Origin: Elymus sibiricus
Taxonomy: Eukaryota > Streptophyta > Magnoliopsida > Poales > Poaceae
Length of the DNA: 64,000 nucleotides
NCBI GenBank assembly: GCA_039707655.1
Contig: CM077666.1
Coordinates: 240,342,166-240,406,165, forward strand
Direction: 5' to 3'
Part shown: positions 21,601 to 32,718 of the stretch, piece after piece
Layout: every line of letters begins with the position of its first letter
Position numbering within the stretch: the stretch's first letter is position 1
The notes under the pieces: generated by a model
What the model was told of the DNA's origin: nothing
The model's input: only the letters and a program-made list of their open reading frames with translations
The model's database searches: none
Program-made: the position numbers and the translations under genes

Positions 21601-23410
21601 GGCATCCACGAAGAAGGAGAAGAAGAAGATGAAGAGGACCCCCGTCTCGAAGGGGGCCCCGGCGCCTGCCGCGGGCGCCGAGGGGCGAGAAGAGGCCATC
21701 CGCCGCTCTGATGCCGGAACGGAGCGCGTGGAGGTGGAGAAGGAGCAAGCGGTCCCTCCGGAGCCGCAGGCGGACACGGCTCCTGAAGCTGGGGACGTCG
21801 AACCTCGGGAGGCGGCCTCCGGAGGCAGCGCCATGGCTCCCGAGGTGCCCGCCGTGGGAGCGGACATGGAGATGGGGGAGGCGGAGGTGCCAACTCCTCC
21901 GTCGAGCGCCGCAGACGTCGGAGGCGCTTCAGGCAGCCCCCAGCACTCGCCCGCGTGCGAGGTTCCTGCCGAGGGCACGACGAGCCCGCGAGGTGTTCCG
22001 TCGTGGCAAGAGGAGGAGGAAGCCCTGGCGAATACCCCGCTGCTAACGAACGATGCTAGGCCTTCCCAGGTCATGACGGCGGAGGGCGGCAAGGAGTCAG
22101 ACCCTGCCTAGGCCCTGACACTTGTGCACAACCGCACCCTGCTCCTGCGCGGGGTCCTGCGGACCGCAAGGGGAGCTCTGGGCCAGCTCGAGGCGGAGTT
22201 CCAGGAGGCTGAGGGGCGCCTCACCGAGGAGCGCATGCGCCTTGCTGAGGGATGGCACCGGCTCGACGTCGCCGTCAAGTTGGGCCATCGCCAGGACAAG
22301 GTCGCGCTGGAGAAGCGTGAGAAGTTAGCCGCCGAGGCGAAGGAGGTCTTCGAGAGCGCCCTCCGGGAGGCAGACGCGGCCGAGAAGCACCGCAAGGAGG
22401 CTGAGGCCCGTACGAGGGTGCTCGAGGAGCGGCACGCCACTGAGGAGCAACTGTTCCAGGTGCGGGAGAAGGCCTTTGCCTCCCGCGAGGAGGAGCTTGT
22501 GGCTCGAGAGGCAGACCTCGCGATTCGTGAACGGGAGCTCGCGCGGACGGCGACCAAGCAGGCCATAGAGCGCGAGCGCCTGGAGACGCTGGACCGCCAG
22601 GTGGCCGCCGCCTAGGACGCCTACACCAAGCGCATGGAGGCGGCCAACGCCAAGCTGGAGGCCAAGGAGAAGAAGGCCCAGGCGGACGCCGACGCGAAGA
22701 TAGAGAAGAACCGCCTCGCGCACGTTGTGGATCACAGCAAGAAGCTGAAGATGCAGGAGGACCGCTTCAAGGAGAAGCGAGAGGAGCTCCAAAGGGAGAT
22801 TGACGGCTTCAAGGAGGTTCTGGCAGAGGCGGAGAATCGATGGAAGACCGCGCTGCAGGCCAAGGCCGACACCGAGGCTGAGCTGGTCTCTCTTCAGAAG
22901 CAGGTGGGCGACGTCTCCAATATCGTCGAGCAGGCGAGGCTGGAGGCGGACCGGGCGCGGGGGCAACAGCGCGAGCGCGCCAAGATGTTCCGCTCCCTCC
23001 AGCGTCGGGCCCGCGGCGCCTTGGTCACCATCTACAAGGAGAGGCTCGAGGGCCCCCTCGAGACCCACGACGCCAACTACCTCGACTTCTTCACCAAGCT
23101 CGTGGAGAGGCTCGAGGCTGGCGCCAAGAGGGTGACCGGCATTATCGAAGACGAATGCCGCGACCTTCTCTTCCAGGCGGCGACGCGCATCTTCAGCCAT
23201 CTCCTTCACGCCGACCCCAACTTTGACTTTGATAGGGTGATAGCCCCCGTGCCAGAGGAGCACCGTGACAGCCTTGGAAAGGCGGTGGAGGACCACGTGG
23301 ACGCCCTGCTCGCGAAGTTCTCCCACGACAGCAGCGAGGGCTCCAGCGGGGTTGAGGGAGACGATGACGAAGGTGACGATGGCGATGATGATGATGTCGT
23401 GGCTTCCTAG
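21601..23410 (+). pseudogene. Antisense ORF of element A, part 4 (coiled-coil C-terminal half)
   Basis: A single frame with two stops, TAG 22109-22111 and TAG 22613-22615, both easily derived from CAG. A Pro/Glu/Ala-rich linker (21629-22110) leads to a long charged coiled coil (about 22130-23030) rich in Glu, Lys, Arg and Ala. A globular end contains ALVTIYKERLEGPLETHDAN, and the last 20 residues are acidic (DDDEGDDGDDDD). The architecture matches the large plant gypsy-associated antisense proteins of unknown function; an antisense ORF at this position is a known feature of Tat elements. Intact length would be near 1,080 residues. Confidence 0.75.
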
Positions 23411-24615
23411 GCCCCCTCCCTTGGTTTACCTGTATCAGATTGGCGTGGCCCCGTGGGGGCGTAAAAACGATGTCTTTTGTTTAAGTACTTTCCGATTGGT
23501 CAAAATGCATGTTTCCTCATGAGGCTCTCTCGTGAGGCCTATTTCCCTTTCCTTGTTTGCCTTGGTGCTCTACGTCGTCAGGACCCAGCCCCCGAGCGGG
23601 CTACAGCCATCGCTGGTATGTCAGGTCGTGTTGCCTAGACAAGGCCAGGAGGTGTAGGGCACTGAGAGGCGGTAAGGACTCCTGAGGCGCGATGCTCAGG
23701 AAGTCCCCCTTTGACGTGCAAGCGGCTCGCACAGAGGAGAGAACATCAGCACTCAGCGAGGTCGCGGGGAGAGGAAACTTGAGAGGCGCCGAGGGCGGCT
23801 CGTGAGGTGTTTTTGTACTTAGCTCTTTTGTGTGTGTCGATTGCCGTGTCGTGGCTGCGGGGCGCGCCTCGTCCTCCTGCTCGTGAGGCCTCCCGCTAGC
23901 ACTTGGCGAAGACGGTCGCCGCAGGTTGGCTCGCGAGGCTCCCTGGGGGTTTACGAAGGTGCCTTGCCGTGAGTCGCCTCGCCAGGCAGCACTTGCGAGG
24001 CCTTTGAGTGCCTTGTTCCTGTGATAACTTTACATCGATTTCACAAAACGGGGCAAGCGGTGCGCGCTTGCTAGCTTGCTCGTGGGTATCACGTGAGAAG
24101 ACGAGACACCAAGGACCTTGGTGAGGTGGCGTGCACGGGAGCAGGCCCGCGAGCCAGAGCTCGATCACTTGGGTTTTGCAGTGCTGCTGGGACTGACCTG
24201 AGCACAGGCACCGTGTCTAGCCCTCGCTCGCGAGATGCGCAGGAGGAAGGTCGTGAGCGTGCACAGCTCCTGAGGCAAGCAACTTAGCAACACATAAGAT
24301 ATCTTAGGAAATAGAGCTTTTCTGAAACATAGTAATAAGTTCATTACACAACCAAAAAGAGATGTGGCTGCCGTGTCCGGCACGGGTCAGGTTGAGGTTG
24401 GTACAGCCCGTGGGGCACCCTCAGGTGATTGTTCCGCTAGCGCGGAGCATGGGGCTTCCACTAGGCGTGGGCATGATCGCGGTTCGATCGTTCCGCTAGC
24501 GCGGAGCATGGGGCTTCCACTGAGATGTGGGCGGGAGCTCTCGCGGGCCCATCAGGCGAACGCAATGAGAGGCTCCAGGGCGTGTACAGCCCCACTTCGT
24601 TCATACGCGTGAGGG
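23411..24615. other. Element A spacer between antisense ORF and pol end
   Basis: No conserved ORF. CTCGYGAGG-type motifs recur (around 23530, 23800, 23885, 23930, 23995, 24225), the same palindrome core as in A's LTR. A 31-bp block starting ttccgctagcgcggagcatg occurs twice, at 24431 and 24491. The antisense ORF and pol are convergent, so transcription terminators for both could lie here, but no signal is clear. Confidence 0.6.
24431..24522. repeat. Short direct repeat in the A spacer
   Basis: Two copies of ttccgctagcgcggagcatg followed by gggcttccact, with starts about 60 bp apart. The inner gctagc and the flanking cgcgg give the block partial dyad symmetry. Confidence 0.8.
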
Positions 24616-26586
24616 TCACGGGTAGAACTTGCGGAGGTGTTGGATGTTCCAGGCGTTAGGCACAGGAACTCCGTCCTCCGTCTCTAGCCGGACGGCGCCG
24701 GGCCTGGAGACATGAGCAACCCTGAAAGGGCCTTCCCACATGGATGAGAGCTTGTGGAGTCCCTCTCTGGAGAGGATCCTTCTCAGGATGAGATCGACGA
24801 CTTCGAGGGTGCGTGGGTGTATGTTGCGGCTATGATAGCGACGCAAAGCCTGCTGGTATCTGGCCGCGCGCAAGGCGGCCTGGCGACGTGCTTCTTCTAG
24901 AAGCAGCAGGTCGGCCTCTCGCGAGCCATCCTGACAAGCCTCGTCGAAGGCAAGGACTCGCGAAGAGCCGTGCTTGAGCTCAGAGGGGAGGACTATTTCG
25001 GCTCCGTAGACGAGGAAGAAGGGAGTCTCGCCTGTAGGCTTGGTTGCCGTTGTGCGGATGGACCACAGCACAGACTGCAGCTCATCGAGCCAGCCTTTGC
25101 CGCAGGCTTCGAGCTTTTTCTTGAAGCTTCTTGTCTTGAGGCCCTTGAGGACCTCGGCATTGGCACGCTCGGCCTGGCCATTGCTTCGTGGGTGTGCCAC
25201 AGAGGCGTGGCAGATCTGCGTGCCGAGGCTGGCGCAGTATGACTTGAAGAGGCCGCTTGTGAACTGGGAGCCGTTGTCAGTGATGATGCGGTTGGGGATG
25301 CCAAAGCGGCTCACGAGGCCCTTAATGAACTTGACGACAGAGCCTGCTGGGATGGTGCACACGGGCTTGATCTCCGCCCACTTGGTGAACTTGTCGATGG
25401 TGACGTAGAGGTAGCGGTAGCCGCCAGCTGTGCGAGGGAAGGGTCCCAAGGTATCCAGCCCCCGGACCGCAAAGGGCCACGAGAGGGGAATCGTCTTGAG
25501 GCCTTGCGCCGGCTGGTGGATTTGCTTGGCGTGGAATTGACAAGCTTCGCAGGATTGGACCAGCTCGGTGGTGTCGTGGAGCGCGGTGGGCCAGTAGAAG
25601 CCGCTGCGGATGACCTTGTCGGCGAGGGTGCGCGGTGATGAGTGGTGGCCGCAGTCTCCTCCATGGATGTTGGCGAGAAGCTCGCGACCTTGTTCTTCAG
25701 AGATGCACCGCAGCGAGACGCCATTGGGGCGCCTGCGGTACAGCTCGCCGTCTTGCAAGCAGTAAGCGGTGGCCTGGCGAGCCACGCGCTCTGCCTCTGA
25801 GTCCTTCTCTGGAAGGGTGTCGTGAAGCAAGTAGGCCTTGAACTTCGTGGCCCAGCTGTCCGCTTGAAGTTCGAGCGCCAGCAGTAGGCGGGCTCCTGAG
25901 GCTGGGCCGCAATCTGGTGCACCCGTGGGTGGTGCGGGTGGGAGCTCCTTGTGAAGCAGTGTGGCATCAGCGGCGGGCGGAATAGCTGATGGCTTGAGTA
26001 GCCTCTCCTCGAAGATGCCGGGGCTCTGAGGCTCGCGGCGAGATGCTCGCTTGGCGATGTCGTCGGCCTCCTTGTTGCCACCGCGAGGAACGTGCTGCAG
26101 CTCCAGGCCAAGGAAACGCTTCTCGAGTTTACGTACCTCTTCTAAGTAGGCGGCCATGTGCTCGTCCTTGGGCTTGTAGCTTTTGTTGGAGAAGTTGACG
26201 AGTAGCTGTGAGTCGCCCTTGATGGTGAGGCGCTTGATGCCCAGAGCAGAGGCGGCCTTGAGTCCAGCGATGAGGCCTTCGTACTCTGCGATGTTGTTGG
26301 AAACTTTGTCGTCGCGCTTGAAGCAGAGCTGGACAGCATAGTAGAGCTTGTCTCCTGTTGGTGAGGTGAGCACGACGCCAGCCCCTGCGCCCTGCCGGGA
26401 GAAAGCGCCATCGAAGTGCATGGACCATCCGCCAGGCGCCTCATCCCCAGGCAAGAGGGATTCGGCCTTGCGAGGCTCCTCCTGGGGCGGATCCGTCCAT
26501 TTCGCTATGAAGTCAGCCAGCGCTGCCCCTTGATCACCCTTGTGGTGCAGAATTCCAGCTCGAAGGCCTGCAGCTCGATGTTCCAC
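24616..26586 (-). pseudogene. Element A pol, 3' part: archaeal-type RNase H and integrase
   Basis: 656 codons open. The first third is a second RNase H (MHFDGAFSRQGAGAGVVL, NNIAEYEGLIAGL, KGDSQLLVN, HVPRGGNKEADDIAKRA), the extra aRH that marks Tat-lineage elements. Integrase follows with an HHCC finger (GHHSSPRTLADK, CEACQFHAKQ), and DDE residues in GLDTLGPFPRT, ITDNGSQFTS and NGQAERANAEVL, then a C-terminal domain ending at VPNAWNIQHLRKFYP. No chromodomain is seen. This is the best-preserved part of A. A frameshift separates it from RT. Confidence 0.9.
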
Positions 26587-27061
26587 TCGGCGATGCGGCC
26601 GGCGGCATTGGGGCTGCGCAGGACTTGCTCCAGGGGGTAAGACGAGATCACCTTGATGGGATGGCCCTGGAAGTAGTGGCGCAGCTTCCTAGAGGCGACG
26701 AGGAGCGCGAGGAGGAGCTTCTACTACATGGGGTAGCGCTCGCGCGCATCTCGCAGCACCGTGCTGACGAAGTATATAGGGTGCTCGACGAGGCGGGTAG
26801 CTGTTGCAGCGGCTTGGTCATCGTGAGGCACGGGGGGCTCGGGAGGCGGCTCGCGAGGCGGCTCACTGGAGGCCTCCTGAGGGTCTCGTCAGGTGGCGGC
26901 GCGGCCTCGGGAGGCGCCGGCGCGGCAGGCTTCTTCTATGCGCAGACGCGCTCGTCTTGAACTGCCACCAGGGCTGCGCTGGCCATCTGGGGAGTAGCCG
27001 CCAAGTATAGGAGCAAGGGCTCGCGAGAGCGTGGCGGGACCATGATGGGCGGGCTCGTGAG
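26587..27061 (-). pseudogene. Element A RT connection and RNase H, degenerate
   Basis: Lies between RT and the extra RNase H where the first RNase H is expected. Only scraps are readable in any frame, with a stop right after a DARERYPM-like segment near 26730. Several stops and at least one frameshift lie here, because RT (frame of 27463) and integrase (frame of 26586) differ. Confidence 0.65.
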
Positions 27062-28030
27062 CTACCTCTTGAGGTCTTTGAAGGCAGCATCGGCCTCGGG
27101 AGTCCACTTGAAGGGGCCGGATCTCTTCATGAGCTTGAAGAACGGCAGGGCTCGCTCGCCGAACTTGGAGACGAATCGCCCAAGCGAGGCCATGCATCCC
27201 GCCAGGCACTGCATCTCCTTGAGGCTCTCGGGAGGACGCATCTTCTCGATGGCCTTAATCTTCTCGGGATTGGCCTCGATGCCACGGTGGGAGACCAGGA
27301 AGCCAAGCAGCTTGCCGGAGGGGACTCCGAAGACGCACTTCTTTGGGTTGAGCTTGAGGTTGACCTTGCGCAGGTTGTCGAATGTCTCCTGGAGGTCCGC
27401 GAGGAGGGACCAGGCCTCGCGAGTCTTGACAACGATGTCGTCGACGTAAGCCTCGGCGTTTCTTCACATCTGGGGTCCCAAGGTGATGCGCATCAGCCTC
27501 TGGAAGGTGGCCCCGGCGCTCCTGAGGCCAAAAGGCATGCAGATGTAGCAGAGTATGCCGCAGGGGGTGATGAAGGCCGTCTTCTCCACGTCTTCGGCCG
27601 CCATCTTGATCTGGTGATAGCCTGAGAAGGCATCTAGGAAGCATAGCAACTCGCACCCGGCGGTGGAGTCCATGATCTGGTCGATGCGGGGCAGTGGAAA
27701 GGGGTCTTGAGGGCAGAACTTATTGAGGCTCGTGAAGTCGACGCACATGCGCTCCTTGCCGCACTTCTTGGGTACCACGACAGGGTTGGCGAGCCATTCA
27801 GGATGGCGCACTTCACGGATGACTCTAGCTTCTTGGAGCTTCTGAACTTCCTTGACGATGAAATCTTGCTTCTCTGGCGCCTGGCGCTGTGCGTTCTGTT
27901 TCACGGGCCATGCGTTGGGGCACATCGCTAAGTGGTGCTCGATCACCTTCCTCGGCACTCCGGACAAGTCAGATGCCGTCCAGGCGAACACATCTGAGTT
28001 TGCCCGAAGGAAGGTGACGAGCGCGTCTTC
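27062..28030 (-). pseudogene. Element A reverse transcriptase
   Basis: Frame with VVPKKCGKERMCVDFTSLNK, FLDAFSGYHQIKM and the FITPCGILCYICMPFGLRSA block. A TGA at 27464-27466 breaks it just before AYVDDIVVK, which holds the catalytic YVDD (about plus 27430-27450). Downstream are KLNPKKCVFGVPSGKLLGF and FKDLKR, ended by TAG 27062-27064. Upstream it is separated from protease by TAG 28031-28033 in the same frame. Confidence 0.88.
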
Positions 28031-28690
28031 CTATGCAGGGGAGAGGCCGGTACCGATGGTGAAGGCAGGGCCTGAGCCGCTGCCGTCCACCAACACCTTC
28101 TTCGTCTCGGCGCGGTCCTGAGAGAACAACTGCTTCTTCTTCGCGGGTGTGGCCTCATGAGGCTCGGCGACGTCTTCGTCGGCAGGGTAGGTGATGGCGG
28201 CAGCCTTGTAGGCGCTCTCGAGGGAGCAGACCGCGTCCTTCTTGTCGCAGCAGACAGTGATGATGTCGCTGCAGCCTGGCATCTTGAGGACGTTGTAGGC
28301 GTGGTGGGTCGCCGCCATGAACTTGGCGAGTGCCGGGTAGCCCAGGATGGCGTTGTACGGCAGGCCGATGTGCGCCACGTCGAAGTCGATGAGCTCGGTA
28401 TGGTAGTTCTTGCGGGTGCCAAAGGTGACGGGAAGGCGCACTTGGCCCAGGGGGATGGTGGAGCCATCGGTCACTCCGGAGAAGGGCCTGGTCGGCATCA
28501 GCTGGTCGTAGGGCACTTGGAGCTGCTCGAAGGTCTCATTTGAGATGACGTTGAGGCCGGCACCCCCGTCGATGAGCGTCTTGGTGACGCGCCGTTGCTG
28601 ATGGTAGGGGTGCACAGCATGGGGACCGTGCCCGCGGCGCTTGAGTACTTGGGGTGATCGTTGGAGTCGAAGGTGATCGCGTACTGCGAC
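28031..28690 (-). pseudogene. Element A protease
   Basis: The retropepsin-like site TKTLIDGGAGLNVIS lies early, with a later hydrophobic HIGLPYNAILGYPALAKFM segment. The site reads D-G-G where canonical retropepsins have D-S/T-G; this is usual in Tat elements. A frameshift near plus 28595 separates this from the gag side, which reads FDSNDHPKYSSAAGTVP in another frame. Confidence 0.85.
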
Positions 28691-30132
28691 CACTTGAGGG
28701 GACGAGAAGCTTCAGGCCTCGGGAGGGCGGCATTCACCTCGCGAGAGAACAACTTGAAGTGGCGGTTGGACGCGGGAGCCTGGGCTCCACCAAGGATGCA
28801 AGCCATGCCACGAGGCTCTTGGTAGCCCCTAGCGCCCTCGTCAGGCAGGTTGCCGTCGTTCCTTCGCGGTGGTGGCGGTAGTGGTGGGAGAGCGGCGTTG
28901 GCCTGAGGGTTGGCCTCACGAGGCTGGTCACGCCAGGCAGCCTCGCGAGGCTGGTCGTGCCAACCCTGGCAGAAGTTGTAGTTGTTGTTGCGGTCTCCCT
29001 AGCGGCCGCCGTTACGGCCACCCCCACGGCCGGTGCCGCGGTCGTTGCGGTCGCCGCGGCGGCCAAGGCGCTCGTCGCGAAGCAGCTTGAGCTCGTGGCA
29101 GTCCTCAGTGATGTAGGAGTGTGAGTTGTGGTAGGCGCAGAGAGGGCGGTTATCCCTCTTGCGTTCGTCGCACTCGCGGCCGCGCTTCTGCTCGGGTTCC
29201 GCCGCGAGCACGGCAGGGCCCTTACGCTTGGCATCCTTGCTCTTGGCCCTGGCGGTGTCCGGCGCTGCGTCAGGGTCATTGTGGATGAAGAGGCGGCCTT
29301 CCTCGGCCTTGGCGCACTTGTCAGCGAGGTCGAACAACTCGAGCACGAAATCGAGCTCGTCATTGATGGTGAGCTTCTCACGCATCCAGACGTCTGTGAC
29401 GCCGTTGGAGAACGCGGAGATGATGGCGGCCTCGGAGGCGCACGGGATCTTGTTGCGCACTTGGCTGATGCGCTGGATGTACTTGCGGAGAGTCTCGTCG
29501 GGGCGCTGGCGCACAGTGCGCAGGTCGTTGAGCGTGAGGGAGCGCTCGTGCGTGCCCTTGAAGTTGGCGACAAATTACTGGCAGAGCTCGCCCCACGAAG
29601 AGATGGACGCCTCGGGGAGGTTCATGAGCCAGGAGCGCGGGCCATCCTTGAGGGCCATGGGGAACCAGTTCGCCATGACCTTGTCATCGCCGTTCGCTGC
29701 CTCGATGCTCGGGGCATAGAGCTACAGGAACTCTGCGGGGTTGGGGTTGCCGTCATAGCGTGGAGGCAGGTCCGGCTTGAACTTGGTGGGCCACACCACA
29801 CGGCGCAGATCGCGGGTGAAGGCGCGGTAGCCCACGCAGCTGGAGGGGACGCCACCGACGAGGGCGGCGCGGTTCTGGCGACCGGCCGCCGCGACTTCCT
29901 GGATGGTCCTGTCTTGGCACTGGCGCTGCTGCTCTAGGAGCACGCGTGCGTCAGGAGGCGCGCGCCGGACGATCTGGCAGCTGGGCTCGCCGTGGTCCGG
30001 AGAGGACACGCCGCGGGATGGCTCGTGAGCCCGCGCGCCGCGGTCGCGCCGGGCGTCCTCGCCGTGCAGAGGAGGCGGAGGGGGCGCATCGTGCGCCACG
30101 TCCCCGGCGCGAGACAGCGGAGAACGGAGCGA
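28691..30132 (-). pseudogene. Element A gag, main part
   Basis: Capsid-like region with RYDGNPNPAEFL, VANFKGTHERSLTLNDLR, RQRPDETLRKYIQRISQVRN and IISAFSNGVTDVWMREKL. It is followed by an Arg-rich tail and a C/H motif (CAYHNSHSYITEDCHEL) in place of a classical zinc knuckle, then an RGG-like stretch. In-frame stops are at 29722-29724 (TAG), 29575-29577 (TAA) and 28999-29001 (TAG). The frame is continuous with the N-terminus beyond G once G and one TSD copy are removed. Confidence 0.85.
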
Positions 30133-30137
30133 GTGAG
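30133..30137. repeat. Left TSD of element G (gtgag)
   Basis: gtgag precedes TGATGAGG and recurs at 32714-32718 after CTTATCA. Removing G and one copy restores A's gag frame. Confidence 0.9.
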
Positions 30138-31157
30138 TGATGAGGACATCCCTACTCCTTTGCCATCGTTTTCCACTAGTGATGTTGCTGCACATGACAA
30201 GTCCAATGAAATCAGAATTGGACCAATTACAAGCGCACGTGCAAAACTATTAGAAAAACAGGTGAATTCACTCTTAGTTGAATCTGACATTTGTGTTAAT
30301 GAGAATTTTATACTGCCTAAGTCTTTGCATGTTTGTATGATCAGATTTGAAGAGAAGACAAGCTTGGCACGTGAAGATGAAGAATTGCAGCAAGAAGAAC
30401 GCCTACCGATGTCTAATATCAGCAAGTGCATGAGGGAGGAGAGGGAGGCAGGTGCACAACATAAAAGGAAGGAAAATCAGAACCAGACTCGGATTGACTG
30501 TCAGGAGGCCCGAAATTGATATACGTGCAGAATCCGTGTCCGGGCTCCAAATAAAGCGTGTAAATACATTTTGGAAAGCTTGAGTCGTGTGATTTCCAAA
30601 CTGTATATCCGTAGCCCGCGGTTCGCGGTGACCGAGTCGCAGTCGTCAAAACAATATGGCGGTTGTTTCTGCCAGTTTTCCAGATAGAATCATTTAAGTT
30701 AGGAAAGTTAGAGATATAGTTGATTTCAACCCCAACACTAGGTTGGACGTCCAGGGGTCTTTATATATCTTTGTAAGTCGTGGATTTTAGGGTTAGACCA
30801 TGTTTTGATTAAACTCATACCAGATTGAATTGCTTTAAGCATTCCTCTGTATTCATATTCCTCTTTGCATCGATCAGGAATATTTATCTACACCAAATTC
30901 GTTTCGATAGGGTGTATTTGCTACTGAAAGTCAAGTGCTATATGTCGTTCCATTGGGAATTGGGAGATTGCAGAACCGCTTCGTGGTCGGCGGCTACGTG
31001 CGCAAGTGTGTGGTGTTGCGAATATCCATAGGGTTGAAGATCCGTCGCATTGGCAACGGGGGAACAGCCGGAGAGTTCGTGAGCGTCTCACAAGTTATCC
31101 AACAAGTTCATCATCGACACCATCAGCTCACTGAGAAGATCGGGCCACCCCTTATCA
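30138..31157 (+). repeat. Element G, 5' LTR
   Basis: 1,020 bp. Starts with an LTR-encoded coding stretch (IRIGPITSARAKLLEKQVNS). TATA-like tatatat at 30762-30768. Unlike F, it has no GCGGTAGTACCGC cluster upstream of the TATA box. Confidence 0.92.
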
Positions 31158-32075
31158 AAGAAGAACCTGCGTGTGTGGGAGGAGTGTTTGCCGCATGTGG
31201 AGTTTGCATATAATAGGGTGGTACATTCCACAACTCAGTTATGTCCATTTGAGGTGGTCTATGGTTTTAAACCCATTACACCACTTGATTTGCTACCCCT
31301 TCCAATACAAGAGAGAGTGAACATGGAGGCATCCAAGAGAGCAGATTTTGTGAGGAAGATACACGAGAAGACTAAAGAAGCAATTGAAAAGAAGGGCAAG
31401 TACACAGCTGATCGTGTTAATAAGAAGAGAAAGGAGGTGTTGTTTCAGCCGGGCGACATGGTGTGGGTACACTTTCGCAAAGATAGATTTCCTGAACGGC
31501 GCAAGTCCAAGTTTAAGGCAAGAGGTGATGGACCATATAAAGTGCTTGCTAGGATTAATGATAATGCATACAAAATTGATCTTCCCCCTAAAGAGTTTGG
31601 CGTGAGTAATACATTCAACGTTGCTGATCTGACGCCATATAATGGAGATGACCTAGGCGCGTCGGGGTCGACGCCTCTTCAAGGGGGGGAGGATGATGAG
31701 GACATCCCTACTCCTTTGCCATCGTTTTCCACTAGTGATGTTGCTGCACATGACAAGTCCAATGAAATCAGAATTGGACCAATTACAAGAGCACATGCAA
31801 AACTATTAGATAAACAGGTGAATTCACTCTTAGTTGAATCTGACATTTGTGTTAATGAGAATTTTATACTGCCTAAGTCTTTGCATGTTTGTATGATCAG
31901 ATTTGAAGAGAAGACAAGCTTGGCACGTGAAGATAAAGAATTGCAGCAAGAAGAACGCCTACCGATGTCTAATATCAGCAAGTGCACGAGGGAGGAGAGG
32001 GAGGCAGGTGCACAACATAAAAGGAAGGAAAATCAGAACGAGACTCGGATTGACTGCCAGGAGGCCCGAAATTGA
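31158..32075 (+). CDS. Element G integrase C-terminus reading into the 3' LTR
   Basis: The frame is open from the deletion junction (WEECLPHVEFAYNRVVHSTT) through VVYGFKPITPLDLLPLPIQE, GDMVWVHFRKDRFPERRKSK and FNVADLTPYNGDDLG. It crosses the polypurine tract at 31681-31693 and continues for 127 codons in the LTR (GPITRAHAKLLDKQVNSLLV). An integrase tail encoded in the LTR is known for CRM-clade chromoviruses (the CR motif); assigning this tail to it is my inference. It is only a remnant: catalytic residues are absent and no native start exists. Confidence 0.8.
   Translation, partial: KKNLRVWEECLPHVEFAYNRVVHSTTQLCPFEVVYGFKPITPLDLLPLPIQERVNMEASKRADFVRKIHEKTKEAIEKKGKYTADRVNKKRKEVLFQPGDMVWVHFRKDRFPERRKSKFKARGDGPYKVLARINDNAYKIDLPPKEFGVSNTFNVADLTPYNGDDLGASGSTPLQGGEDDEDIPTPLPSFSTSDVAAHDKSNEIRIGPITRAHAKLLDKQVNSLLVESDICVNENFILPKSLHVCMIRFEEKTSLAREDKELQQEERLPMSNISKCTREEREAGAQHKRKENQNETRIDCQEARN
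31681..31693 (+). promoter_or_regulatory. Polypurine tract of element G
   Basis: aagggggggagga directly before TGATGAGG of the 3' LTR. The reading frame passes through it as QGGEDDEDIP. Confidence 0.85.
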
Positions 32076-32713
32076 TATACGTGCAGAATCCGTGTTCGTG
32101 CTCCAAATAAAGCGTGCAAATACAATTTGGAAAGCTTGAGTCGTGTGCTTTCCAAACTGTATACCCGCAGCCCGCAATTCGCGGTGACCGAGTCGCAGTC
32201 GTCAAAACAATATGGCGGTTGTTTCTGCCAGTTTTCCAGATAGAATCATTTAAGTTAGGAAAGTTAGAGATATAGTTGATTTCGACCCCAACACTAGGTT
32301 AGACGTCCAGGGGTCTTTATATATCTTTGTAAGTCGTGGATTTTAGGGTTAGACCACGTTTTGATTAAACCTCTACCAGATTGAATTGCTTTAAGCATTT
32401 CTCTGAAATCATATTCCTCTTTGCATCGATCAGGAAAATTTATCTACACCAAATTCGTTTCGATAGGGTGTATTTGCTACTGAAAGTCAAGTGCTATCTG
32501 TCGTTCCATTGGGAATTGGGAGATTGCAGAACCGCTTCGTGGTCGGCGGCTACGTGCGCAAGTGTGTGGTGTTGCGAATATCCATAGGGTTGAAGATCCG
32601 TCGCATTGGCAACGGGGGAACAGCCGGAGAGTTCGTGAGCGTCTCACAAGTTATCCAACAAGTTCATCATCGACACCATCAGCTCACTGAGAAGATCGGG
32701 CCACCCCTTATCA
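31694..32713 (+). repeat. Element G, 3' LTR
   Basis: 1,020 bp, same length as the 5' LTR with scattered substitutions. TATA-like tatatat at 32318-32324. Confidence 0.92.
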
Positions 32714-32718
32714 GTGAG

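Larger units (their letters stand above)
30138..32713 (+). mobile_element. Element G: internally deleted CRM-like chromovirus, TSD gtgag
   Basis: Two 1,020-bp LTRs (30138-31157 and 31694-32713) enclose only 536 bp. The primer site, leader, gag, protease, RT, RNase H and most of integrase are missing. The 5' LTR joins directly to the aagaagaacctgcg of the integrase C-terminal region. By eye the LTRs differ at roughly 28 sites (about 97% identity). Same family as F by pol tail and LTR ends (TGATGAGGACATCC, CCCCTTATCA). Both LTRs and the TSD are complete, so the deletion probably followed insertion. Confidence 0.92.

Noticed and set aside
22325..23326. 333-codon minus-strand ORF
   Set aside because: It is the mirror frame of the plus-strand coiled-coil region; leucine-rich composition comes from reading Glu/Lys/Ala codons backwards. 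Protein features favour the plus strand.
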